Origin: Formicarius rufipectus
Lineage: Eukaryota; Chordata; Aves; Passeriformes; Formicariidae
Direction: 5' to 3'
DNA: 64,000 nucleotides
NCBI GenBank assembly: GCA_013399695.1
Contig: VXAU01001758.1
Span: 6,927 to 70,926 of the forward strand
Positions 12,072 to 22,563 of this stretch are shown piece by piece. Positions within the stretch are counted from its first letter, which is position 1, and each line of letters starts with the position of its first letter. The notes under the pieces were generated by a model. That model did no database searches. It saw only the letters and a program-made list of their open reading frames with translations, and was not told the origin of the DNA. Both the position numbers and the translations under genes were made by a program.

Positions 12072-12328
12072 TAAAAATTTTGAACAAATCAGACTTATTG
12101 CCTTAGCTCTGGCCCTGTTTGAACTTGTTGCTTTTTAACTAAGGGGAAAAAAATAAGAAACAAGAAAAAATAAAGAGAGAAAATGAGATGAAGACTGTCA
12201 AATTTAAACCAGGATTTGGTAATAGAAATAATCAAATGTCTAAGACTGCCAAAACAGCTGATCCTTTATGTTCTTAGATATTGGTCTGGAGTTTTTGTCC
12301 CCAAATGCTAGAGTACAAAGATGATGCT
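12072..12328. repeat. 257-bp exact duplicate, copy 1
   Basis: The segment begins TAAAAATTTTGAAC right after a single N at 12071 and ends GATGATGCT. By eye it is base-for-base identical to 12970-13226. The sequence contains no gene. Confidence 0.9.
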
Positions 12329-12969
12329 CACAGAAAATGACTTGGAGTTCATCCTGAGTGTTGTTCTCTTACCTATTTTGATAATACGTCTAGTGATAAA
12401 TATATGGTGAGAGAAAATATGAAATAATTTTGAATTCCCCAGGAGAGGTGTAGAGTTTATTGAATCCTTGAAATTTCTGTAAATTAATAGCCTACTGACC
12501 ACCTCCACATCCGAATCAGACAAACACCTTGGTTTTTCCTTGCTTTTTTTCTTCCTAGCTCATGTCTTCAAACTTCTTTCCTTCCCTAGACTTCTTACTG
12601 TATTTCACTTTGTACAGTTTTTCAGAGGACAGCAAATGCTCCTATATAAAACTGATAAATCTTCAGCAGGTCATCTTCAAAAGTGCTGGAGCAAATGAAG
12701 ACCATGTTTCTTTCTTTTATATTGATCTAGCTACACTAATGGACTATGGGCTCTGTACTCTGCAGTTTCACAGGGTTTAGTTGAAGTTGCTTTCTGTCTA
12801 AAGCTAACTGTAGGTTGAGTAGCAAATAACAGTATTTTCCTCAAGAATTTTCCATTTTCTGTTACAGGAGAATTTCTCCAAAGTAAATGTTTTCTTTATA
12901 TTGATAATGATTTATGCTTTTGGTTCATTTTTTTCAAGATAGCAATCATTAAAAAAAAANACACCCATC
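12329..12969. other. Unique sequence between the two 257-bp copies
   Basis: AT-rich, ending in an A-run and an N at 12960, then nine bases ACACCCATC before copy 2. No gene is recognised. A 72-codon frame at 12562-12780 has no distinguishing feature. Confidence 0.5.
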
Positions 12970-13226
12970 TAAAAATTTTGAACAAATCAGACTTATTGCC
13001 TTAGCTCTGGCCCTGTTTGAACTTGTTGCTTTTTAACTAAGGGGAAAAAAATAAGAAACAAGAAAAAATAAAGAGAGAAAATGAGATGAAGACTGTCAAA
13101 TTTAAACCAGGATTTGGTAATAGAAATAATCAAATGTCTAAGACTGCCAAAACAGCTGATCCTTTATGTTCTTAGATATTGGTCTGGAGTTTTTGTCCCC
13201 AAATGCTAGAGTACAAAGATGATGCT
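12970..13226. repeat. 257-bp exact duplicate, copy 2
   Basis: Identical to 12072-12328 and followed at once by an N at 13227. The piece 12961-13226 is isolated by Ns on both sides, so it behaves like a small contig inserted between larger ones. A true tandem duplication with no divergence is less likely than an uncollapsed overlap or alternative haplotype. Confidence 0.9.
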
Positions 13227-13227
13227 N

Positions 13228-14861
13228 GTGCACATGACAGGTACTTGATTGATGTTTTTTTAATTCTGGATTCATATACTCATTTGAATTATACATCTTT
13301 ATTAATGAAAATAAAAATAAATTATTACCATGAACAGAAATTGACTCCTTTTAAGCAGCCTTTCATTGATATTGTTTTGTGCACACTTTAATTCAATTAC
13401 TAACCTACAGAGATTGTATAAAAGGCCAGCTAGAACAACCAGTGAAGTGTTGGATTTTTTAATTAATAGACACTCAAACAGCCACTTCCTGGGTTTTGTT
13501 TCCCTTGGAATTATATGCCTGCAAAATATTACATTTAATTGCCTGGAGTGCAAGCGCAAACCAGCTTTCTTACTTTTAATTAGGAAATATTGCCCCTTTT
13601 AGATTGCCCTGTGAATACTTCATGGCATATAATCAGAAATGAAATATCATTTGTTCTGTGCTTTCTTTAAAAGGTTTCCTTACGAATAAACATACCACAT
13701 TAACTCTTAAGAGATTCCATTTGTGTTTGAGGATGATACTGCACTGCATTGTGTACAAATGAAGATGAAAATTCCTGGGAAAAAAATGACTGGAAGAGAA
13801 GACAGGATGTAGAAACAATATATATTGATTGATATTTCATGGAAAGTAAACATAAAAAATGTTACAAATGTGACAGGATATTTGTTTTTAAATTTAAACT
13901 GATGTTCTTGGGGAAAATGCATTAGTCTCTTCAATCATCTCTAATTATGTAGTCAGTACCACAGTTATTTCTCTTATATGTTTTATTATTACAAATTATT
14001 TTCTATGGTCACTATGTTAATAGTGATTTCACAGTTATGAGTTTTTTTCTTTATTTCATTGAAAATGTTATAAGAAGAAAGCAACTATGATCACATATAC
14101 TTAAATCGCCTGAGTCAGTTTCTTAATTTTTTTTTTGTGTATTTTCTCATAACCTGCTGTGAATCGAGGTATAGAGAATCACTTTTTGCCAGATACCTTT
14201 GTTGTAGTGTATAAACCTGCAATGTTAAAGAATCATTGAGTAGTTTCCCAGCTTTGAAAATTAAAGTATTTCTCCTTTCTGCAGAGCACTGGGAGGGAAA
14301 GGATCACCTTGTCTCCCTTTATTTTATTGATTAGGCACTGCTTCCTCATCTTCTGTCGGGTTTGAAGCAGAGCTCTAAAAATTGGTGATAACTATATTTT
14401 CCTGAGATTAAATTACAGATGAAGACTTTCATTTATTTCTTTGCTACTAAATTCCTATTGTTTTGACTTTCCTTTAGAAAACTACCTTCTTACTCTTCAG
14501 GTAACTTTACATATAATTGATCATTATATTTATGAAATGCATTTTGTATAATATAAAAATGGTAAATGTAAAATATAAATACTGTATTGAGAATTTTAAA
14601 ATTCATGTAAAATGACAGAGATAAGGAAGGACACAGATCCAAATCGAGAGTTAGCAAGTGACATGGAAGAAATTTCTATTACTTTACCAGTGTTATACTT
14701 AGAGATATGTTTTCAGGACCGAAATCTAAATAGGCTTCTTAAATGACAGCAGAAATTATTTGAGTAAAAAAGTTTGAAGTGGTGAGTGTAGGCTGCCTCT
14801 GCTACTTCATGACAAGGTTCAAGAAAGGCACTTCAAATACATTTCACAATTCAACTTTGCA
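13228..14861. other. AT-rich sequence without a gene
   Basis: 13370-13620 has several ATTTAATT/TTAATTAA words and looks somewhat like conserved noncoding DNA. The rest shows nothing. No frame of interest was found. Confidence 0.4.
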
Positions 14862-14892
14862 AAATAATAATAGTGGCAATAATAATAATATG
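14862..14892. repeat. (AAT)n microsatellite, interrupted
   Basis: AATAATAATA, then GTGGC, then AATAATAATAATA. It marks the left side of the GC-richer patch. Confidence 0.85.
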
Positions 14893-15106
14893 GAAGTTCA
14901 AAATCGTCCATCATGCCTTAGACAGGCCATGTTGGCGATGGCAGACAGGTGTAATTATGCATTCTAGAACAGCTGCTTGTGACAGACAGTTTGCTTGCAA
15001 CCCTGCTAAGAGAAAATTACAATCATCATGCATTTGCTCCAAAGGGCTTGTGTTGTTGTTGTGAGGCTTCACAACACAAAAGGGCACCAGTTTTATAAAG
15101 GGTGCT

Positions 15107-15126
15107 AGAGGGAGAACTTTGCCACC
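15107..15126 (+). repeat. Direct repeat flanking the tRNA-like insert, left copy
   Basis: AGAGGGAGAACTTTGCCACC matches 15541-15561 except for a small change in the middle. This could be a target-site duplication of the insert or a repeat within the element. Confidence 0.6.
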
Positions 15127-15306
15127 TTTTGGGGCCTGCCCCAGCTCGTGGTACAGGCGCGGCTGCAGTGCCACGTTTGTGTCATTCGGTGGCAGAGAGG
15201 ACAAGGCGAGGTCTTCCCCTGGTGCTCTGACCCACGTGGGCTCCCAGGATTGCTCAACAGCCTGACATTATTGCTTTGCTGTTTGTAGGTTACACTTGAG
15301 AGGCGG

Positions 15307-15389
15307 TGGGCATTGACCGAGTGGCGTAGACCCCCACCTGTGGAGCCGGCTCCTCCTCTGAGGACACTGGTTCGAATCCTGGAGGAACT
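15307..15389 (+). ncRNA. Class-II tRNA-like sequence (SINE head or tRNA pseudogene)
   Basis: TGACCGAGTGG at 15314-15324 fits a polymerase III A box of Leu/Ser type. GGTTCGAATCC at 15369-15379 is a perfect B box. The 55-base distance from A-box start to B-box start suits class II tRNAs with a long variable arm. The T stem pairs only in part (GG/CC and one further pair), and the putative acceptor strands (15307-15313 and 15383-15389) do not pair, so it is not an intact tRNA gene. The surrounding 414 bases between direct repeats suggest a tRNA-derived SINE. A plain tRNA pseudogene, or a chance B box, cannot be excluded. Confidence 0.5.
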
Positions 15390-15540
15390 CGCTGTCGCCG
15401 TCCGAGCTGCTCGGCCGTGGCAAGATGAGCCTCAGGAGTAAAGGGAGTGGGGCCAGTTCTGCGCACCCTGTGCCTCACTTAAAAAATCCATTGCGCAGGC
15501 TTATCCCAAGATCTTCGTTCACGAAGTCCAGCCAACAACA

Positions 15541-15561
15541 AGAGGGAGAACTATAGCCACC
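15541..15561 (+). repeat. Direct repeat flanking the tRNA-like insert, right copy
   Basis: AGAGGGAGAACTATAGCCACC, the partner of 15107-15126, offset by 434 bases. Confidence 0.6.
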
Positions 15562-15777
15562 ACATGGCATCCCAGCAAGAGGCAGATTTACTAACCTCAC
15601 AGGTCTCCTGTAGTGATCTCCTGAATTAAAAAGCTAATTCTCACTGCTTGGATACATATCTGGTGTTCTCCTGGGTTAGGGCACTGGTGACCAGTTTTAG
15701 AGATCCCTCCAGATAGCTTCTGAACTTGTTGAAAGATAGGGCCAGGGCTCATTTGCCAACAGCATGAGGCATTTTTT

Positions 15778-15811
15778 NNNNNNNNNNNNNNNNNNNNNNN
15801 NNNNNNNNNNN
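15778..15811. other. Assembly gap of 34 Ns
   Basis: Sequence is missing here. The gap directly follows a T-run and the GC-richer block, so more of that element may be lost. Confidence 0.99.
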
Positions 15812-17257
15812 TAATCAGAAGGATCCACTACTTTTAATTGTCAATGTGAAGACATTTTCATACAATTGGTTCCCCATCCCTATTAGTCTCTAGAGGGCTG
15901 TTGCATGTTTATGGATGCCCCAGTAGCTTTTGTAGTCCCCAAAATAATGCTGACACTAAATGGTACCCAAAACAACCCAGACATCCTTTGACATTTATAT
16001 CTGTCAGAAAGAAAAGAACAACTGCCTACAAAAAATAGATCTCTTCTCCCTCCCTCTGGAGCAATAAATAAGGAAAGGGCTATGGCTTGCACTGCACCTA
16101 AAGGTCAGTACTACACCTGATTATTGATGGGAGAATTCAGTCAAATTCGTCCCACAGGACACCTGGCTACTGCTCACAATTACTTAGGTGCTAGGGATTT
16201 TCATGCAAAGTGTATCTTTTACCACTGCTGACATGGTACATTCGGAAAGACTGACAGTCTGGGAATTTCTCAGTCTAAACCAGTCTGGAAAGAACAGAGT
16301 TCTCACTACTCAGAATCAAAAAGGTACCTATTGAACAATTAGACTAATACACTTCAGACATCTGTTGTTCCTGTGTAAATAGGTAATAGCTCAATGAATC
16401 AATAATAACCCTTAAATAATGTTGAAGTGTAGCTTTTGGTAAAGGACCAAGTCACCATGTTAAGGAAATGTAATTACCAATACAAGAGGTACCTATATTT
16501 GTATGTTCTCATGTATGTATGTATTGCAACTGAAGATACAGAAAGAAAAACAAAAACCAACAAACTAAGAGATATATCTCTATCACTGTGAAGCTACTTG
16601 TGCTTTAAGAAATAGAATGACTAATGAGCTCTGAAGAGTTAAGGAGCAAAATAATTGGAGTTAAAAATATCCCTGCCAGACCCACCTGATCATTTGAATA
16701 ATGCACTCATAACATCACTGCCATGCTCAGACTGTATTTCATTCAAGCTATTGTTGTATATCTCCTCTTGCCTGAGTTTTTCATATGGGATGGAGGAGAC
16801 AGCAGCAACCCACTGACCTTAGCAGAAAAAAAAAAATCACCTTCTTTAGTTACACCACTTGCACTTCCAGTTCAGGAGCTGAGCATTGGAGAGTAGACAG
16901 AGAGGCAGGGATATGCTCAACATGTGGGACAGAAGAGAAGCATCTGCACCTGGAACTTTCTAGGCAATTACCTCTGAATCCTCTAGGCTTCTGGAGGGTG
17001 GGTGTTGTGCTACATTTGTAATGTCCTCACTAACCAGTTTTTTAAGTGATTTTATCTTCCCTACATACAGGTAAACTGTTAAGAAAAGGCAGACGCTAAA
17101 ACCTGTATTTTCATGACAGAAAAGACATGCAATGAATGACTCAGCCATGACTGATGTCAGCAGCTGTGATCAATTCTCTGTCTTTTAGATCTATTACTTA
17201 CCTGTTTTCAGAGGTCACCTCAGGTTGGCAACTGCCTGCAGCCTTGTAGGTCTGTGT
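15812..17257. other. Mixed-composition sequence, nothing recognised
   Basis: Up to about 16120 the sequence is slightly richer in C and G and may belong to the same decayed element that precedes the gap. The minus-strand 69-codon frame at 15883-16092 shows no domain. The rest is ordinary AT-rich DNA. Confidence 0.4.
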
Positions 17258-17360
17258 CCTCCCATCTCTCTCTCTTTCCTCCTCACCCCTCCCCTTCCTA
17301 CTCTACTCCTACACCTTTCCTTCATCTCTCTTCCCTCCTCTTTCCCTCTACACCCTTTCC
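17258..17360. repeat. Polypyrimidine tract
   Basis: About 100 bases of almost only C and T on the plus strand, with few A interruptions. Such tracts can form triplex DNA. Two open frames over it on opposite strands (serine/leucine/proline-rich and arginine/glutamate-rich) are composition artefacts. Confidence 0.8.
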
Positions 17361-20300
17361 CAGCTAGTACAGTCCCAAATGTGTCCCAACAAGCCCAGCA
17401 TGACAGGGCTGGGGCTGAGGGAGGCTGCAGAGTGCTCATTTTCAGGTGAGGCAACTGACACAGCAGATGCCAAGCAGGTCATAAGTTCGGAGTAGCAGGG
17501 CAGGGCAGTAAGGTTGGTGGCCAGAGTGGAGTCAGGGCTGTGAGGCAGCCTCTGAGTATGGCAGGAGGCTCCTCTGACTTCTCACTTGTAGAATATTACT
17601 CTAAAAGCCTCGTAGCATTTCAGGTGCTGTCATTCTGAAGATAGATGCTAAATGAGATCTCTGCTGTTACCTTCAAAGAACTGGAAAACTTTGTAGATCT
17701 TCTAATCCATTTTGCTTCTATGCTAAAAGATGCAAGACAGAAAAACTACCCTTTTCTGATGCCAACAGCTGCCATCAGGTGTCAGAAGTCCCTGGAAGAG
17801 AAGATTCTCAATAAACTTTTTCAGAATAGATACTTAGACTTCTGTAAATACATTTACATACAGACAACTACATAGAATTATATTTTAGAAGCAGAAAGAA
17901 GTGCAAGAGTAAAAAAAAAAAAAAAAAAAAATTGCCCATATCCTCCTGTTTAAAAATGAAGAACTATGAAGACAGTTTTAGAAAAGAAAAAGCTAATTTA
18001 TTGCCTGAAAACTAGAATTCTCTTTAAAAAGTTTCTCTGTATATCTATAATATCAGTGTTACATGGTTTAATTTTGTAAGGCAAGAGTTCTGAAATATTT
18101 CTTGGGACGTGGAACAGTAGGACAACCTAATTCCTGAGAACAGAAGGCCAAATGCCTCTCTTATACTGCTGAATTTTCTATACACATATACAGTAGATCA
18201 TTTAATGGGCACAACAATGATGGGTATTGTGGTCAACATGAGGAGGGAGGAAAAAAGCTGTGGTACTTTCTGTCTGATTTCAGTTCTCTGGCTTTATTCT
18301 TCATCTGTCAGAGCTGCATGTGCTGTCATGCTCTCTTTCTATATCTCTCTTTAAGTCTTTCTGTTTTACCACTTCATCATTGAGAGACAATCTAGTTTGC
18401 ATTCCTACCATATGTGTCACATGTTCTAATAAATAACCTATGCCTTTTTCTGGATCTATTTTATTTATTTTTGCATCAATCACCATGATGTTCCTTACCC
18501 AAAAGTATCCTCTATACTTTGACAAAAATTGAGACATTTATGCTAAGCTTCAGTGTGAACCACTCTATATTTAGAAAGTCTTCACTATGATTAGTCACAC
18601 AGTCTGGATAGTTATGCAGAAAATGGGAGGAGTAAACACCCTCTACTTTTAACATCACTGTACAATCTTTATGGCTCTATACAAGTGTGGCTATTAAATC
18701 TAGATCACTCTCAAACTAGTGTGTCATTTAGATATTTCATTAATCATACTTAAATAGCTATTACAACCCTTCAGAAGCTTTCTGAATTCTCTGAGGTGTA
18801 TCTATGGTTTTCAATAGATAGTTACGGTATATCTAATAAACAGTATCAAGTAAATTCAAAGAAATGTCACTACTTATTAAAACAATAACATAACAAAGAA
18901 CCTTAAGTGAATTACATGAAGTGACATGCCAGGAGTCTGTCAATATGAAAAGTTAGGGATGACCCAGGAGTACTAATCAGTTTTGATCACATACTCCCCT
19001 GTCAGCACATCAACTCCCCCTTGCACATGAAGGAAAAGCATAAAAGTGCCAAGCCACAGTGACTGAAGTACACTGTCATTTCAGGGTGTTTGTTAAAGCA
19101 ATATTACCTGCCTTAAGCATCCTGCTCTTTTGAGTTATTAGCTCTACTTTAATAACAGATCATTAGTAAGATAAATGACTTAAATCTGTCTCTCATTTCT
19201 GTGCTCATGTGATCATGGCAAGGGGGGCCCATTAGGGTCTTAGTGACAACAAAAGACTACTAGGGAATAACTCGATTTCTACCAAGGAATTTCAGTACAA
19301 GGTCTTAAGTGGCTCAGCAAACATGCCAGTATAAAGAATCTGTGTTAGGCAGTGTCTCATGACAATACCACCTTCTGAATATCAGAAGGCTTTGGTTGGG
19401 AGAGCATCTAATTTGAAGTCAAATCACTAAAGGTCTGTAAAAGTTAAAATATCTAGAGCATCTTATTAAAAACCAGAAGGTTCCATTCAAGACTCACTTA
19501 TCGTGTGGAAAAATACTCCTCAGTCATTCCAGTATTTATCAGTGAGCCTGACAAGTTCACAGCTTTCTTCCATGGCTTTGTAAGAACATCATAGACCACC
19601 TACAATATTGCATATTTGCTTATTGTCAAGTCCTTTTTCTGGCAGAGAAATCTCTTTAGGAATATTTATATGCTGACACCTAGTGGTTTTAAATTAAATG
19701 TTGCTTGTAGATAGTCAATGATATATTATTTCATGTCCCATCCATTTCTTGGAAATTGAGGTTTGAATTCTATTTGATATTAATTTTAATTTTATTTTTT
19801 ATTTACTCAAACACCTATTTGAGTCATAATACTTAAATAATTTATCCACTACATTAAAGTTTATTGATATCAATTATGTCTACAATAAGCATAAAAACAT
19901 TGAGATGTCTTTTTTTTTTAATCCAGAATTGGAAAATATATTTATGTGCTTCAACCTTTTTGTTCAGTATATATTTTAGTGTAGCAGAGTCCTACTCAGT
20001 CCAGAGGAGCTGTCCAAAAGGGTAGATGTAGTATATCCCCATAGAGTAATTAATAAAATGTAGACACAAGAAGTAACTCCTGTCTAAGGGAGACCGCTTT
20101 CTTCCACTTAAGGTGAAAGTAAAAGTATTATTTAATTCAATGAATGGGGAAATGTGTTGGCTTGACATATGTCACTAGAAAAAATATTCACTTGAGTCTG
20201 TTGAAGTTTAGAGTTTGGCTCAATATCTGATTTCTGATAACTGATTTTTTTTTTCCCCAGTGTATACGTCATTCCAAAAGGTAAAAGCATACATTACCTC

Positions 20301-20982
20301 AGTTGTAATGAAGGTCTGCTATAGATAACAAAGAGAGGGGAAAGCCAAAACAAAAAAATCTTTTAAATATTTACATGCAAACTTACTCAGATAAATAGTA
20401 GCATCAAGCAGCTTTTATTGTGGAAGGAAATTGTATTCTGAAAGTCTAATTGGTTTATTATGTTAGTCTAACTGTTGGTTTAATGGCTAAAATAATCACT
20501 AGACAGATGGAAAAATTATAACAAAGCATATTTATTATCTAAGAACCACACTATCATTGAAAACTATATAATATTAACAGGGTTTTCTAATATGTCTTGT
20601 ACTACAGAGAGGAGCAAGGTAATGATAATCATAATTGTAATTTTATAAGTTTGTTTTCCTTAACTACCCCTTAAAATCCTATGTAGAATATTTAATATTT
20701 CATTAGATTTTTTAGGGCAATGTAAATAGTCCCTGTTTTTTGTTTGAGTCTGAGTTTAAAAGAAACTCAGCATGAATTATTTTATGATAACAATAGAGAT
20801 ACAGTGTGTTCATTTTATAGGACCACATTTGAATACTTGATTAAGACTCAGTACAGTCAGCTGGTTTTCTAAAACTGACTTCCCCTCACAGACTCAACAT
20901 TTTTTCTCTGAACACTGTAAACCCTTCATTTTAACACTGTGTTATGGTGCTTCCAAACTTTTAGTATCCAAATTAATATTTA
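17361..20982. other. AT-rich sequence without a gene
   Basis: A run of 21 As lies at 17911-17931. An inverted repeat ACTCAAA...TTTGAGT lies at 19805-19824. No repeat family or coding exon is recognised. Confidence 0.45.
17911..17931. repeat. Poly(A) run of 21
   Basis: A pure A homopolymer preceded by GTGCAAGAGT. No retrogene could be recognised upstream of it. Confidence 0.95.
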
Positions 20983-21130
20983 GGTTAGTTTGTTTGATTG
21001 TTTTGTGGTTTGTTTTTTGTTGGATTTTTGTTTGGCTTTTTTGGTTTGGTTATTTTTTTCAGTTGTTTGTTTGTGGGTTCTTTTTTTTTGTATGTTTGGT
21101 TTTTTTTTGTTTTGTTTTGTTTTGTTTTTC
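20983..21130. repeat. T/G-rich array
   Basis: About 148 bases of TTTG, TTTTG, TTGG and T-run units. It is the reverse complement in composition of the array 21434-21578, with 303 bases between them. Confidence 0.9.
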
Positions 21131-21433
21131 CTAAGAAACTATTTTCTTAAGTCTGATTAGCTGAAGCTTCTGAGAGAGATGAATCTGTATGTCAGAACAA
21201 TAAAAGTTCAGCCCTTCACAATTTCTCTGTTATTTCCATGATGAATTCTATTGACATTGAACAACACTATTGCAGTTACCGTTTTGATTCATTTCGACAG
21301 CCCATCATGACAGTATGAATGGATAGTTCTTTATTTACTCATCAGTCTCAAGTTTGATCCTGGAGGAAAAACAGACTTTTTACCTGTTATTCTTGTGATA
21401 AACTGATAGAAAGCCATTTCAGTAGTAGCAGGT

Positions 21434-21578
21434 TAAAAAAAATAATAAAAAGAGAAAAAAAACCCCACACAAAACACAAACAAACAAACAACCACAAAAA
21501 AACCAAACCAAACAAAAAAAACCAATGAAACAAACAAAAAAACAACAACAACAACAACAAACAAACAAAACAAAACAA
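21434..21578. repeat. C/A-rich array
   Basis: Units AAAC, AAACC, AAC and CAACAA with almost no G or T. A (CAA)n stretch lies at about 21541-21560. Minus-strand frames over it are phenylalanine/leucine/valine-rich artefacts. Confidence 0.9.
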
Positions 21579-21631
21579 GCTCTAACTGAATTTCCTTTTG
21601 GCTATAGAGGTAAAAGGATACTTTTCCTGAA

Positions 21632-21922
21632 CATAGAATCATAGAATTATACAGGAATTTGAGCTAAAAGGGCCCTTAAAAACTCTCTATTTCAAATCCC
21701 TCTGCCATGAGCAGGAACAATTTCCATTAGACCAGGTTCCTCAGAGCTCTATCCAGCCTGTCCCTGAACACTTCCAGGGATAGAGCATGCATCGTTTCTC
21801 TGGGCAACCTGTTCCAGTCACATAGTAAAGAATTTCTTGCTATTGTCTAATCTAAAACTATTCTCTCCCCTTTTAAAGCCATTGCCCTCACCCTATCACT
21901 GCCCTTGAAAAAAGTCCCTCCT
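21632..21922 (-). mobile_element. CR1 LINE 3' end fragment
   Basis: The plus strand begins CATAGAATCATAGAATTAT, the reverse complement of the avian CR1 tail. It then follows the familiar CR1 3'-end order: TGCCATGAGCAGG, TAGACCAGGTT, CCAGCCTGTCCCTGAACACTT, CTCTGGGCAACCTGTTCCAGT and a decayed AAGCCATTGCCCTCACCC. The element therefore runs on the minus strand. It is about 290 bp, 5'-truncated as most CR1 copies are, and has no coding capacity. It lies 54 bases after the C/A-rich array. Confidence 0.93.
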
Positions 21923-22428
21923 GTGGCAAAACAAAATTCCTTTCAAGGCTGCATATCACTGGTCTTCATTATACAAATGGACAATATTTCATACGGATTT
22001 AAAAACAGTTGAAATACATAGTATGTGTCTCTGACTTGCTGACATTCATCCATTTTTCAGTTGAAATTACTTATGAGTTATGCTTTTTTTTTAACCTATT
22101 TTTAAGAGACCCTAAGTGTTTTGCAATGAGATAAAAATACTTTTTTTTTAAAATCTCATTTTAGAATTTTTAAGATTGTTTCACAGACACAGTGACACCT
22201 CACAAGAGCAAAAAACAATGTTCTTTAAGCATTTCTTCTCAGAAAGACTTCTTTGAAAAAATAAGTTAAACAGATTAATGTTGACTTTAGGTCTCTAAAT
22301 GCAGAGGAAAGTTTTGGATATTTCACTTTTTTTCAATGAAAATAAAGTTGCCCATGTGCTGAAATTTCCACAGAAAATGCTTATTTCACGCTGATATTTT
22401 TAAATCTCAGTAAGATAACTGAAAATCA
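21923..22428. other. AT-rich sequence, nothing recognised
   Basis: Short T-runs near 22085 and 22141 only. Confidence 0.5.
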
Positions 22429-22563
22429 GAAACAAACAAACAAACAAAAACAACAACAACAAAAACAACAACAGCAACAACAAAAACAACCAAAAAACAA
22501 CAACAAAAAAAAAACAGAAAAAAAACAAACCAAAACAAACAAACAAACAAAAAACCAACAACA
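22429..22563. repeat. C/A-rich array with (CAA)n
   Basis: AAACAAAC units pass into ACAACAACAACAAAAACAACAACAGC and back to AAACAAACC. There is almost no T. A T-run at 22599-22611 follows closely. Confidence 0.9.

Larger units (their letters stand above)
14893..15777. mobile_element. GC-richer block, probably retroelement-derived
   Basis: This block is clearly richer in G and C than its surroundings and ends at an assembly gap. It holds a tRNA-like sequence on the plus strand (15307-15389). It also holds a minus-strand TATA-like TTTATAAAA at about 15091-15099, followed in that direction by a near-palindrome at 15058-15075. Imperfect 20/21-base direct repeats, AGAGGGAGAACT then GCCACC, lie at 15107-15126 and 15541-15561 and would bracket a 414-bp insert. 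CTTCGT and ACGAAG form a 6-bp hairpin at 15513-15526. Open frames on the minus strand (97 and 62 codons) show no domain. I cannot assign a family; a SINE inserted into older LTR-type sequence is one reading. Confidence 0.4.

Noticed and set aside
15307..15389. Functional tRNA-Leu or tRNA-Ser gene
   Set aside because: The A and B boxes fit but the acceptor strands do not pair and the T stem has mismatches.
17201..17454. Arginine/glutamate-rich and serine/proline-rich proteins
   Set aside because: Both are readings of a polypyrimidine tract.
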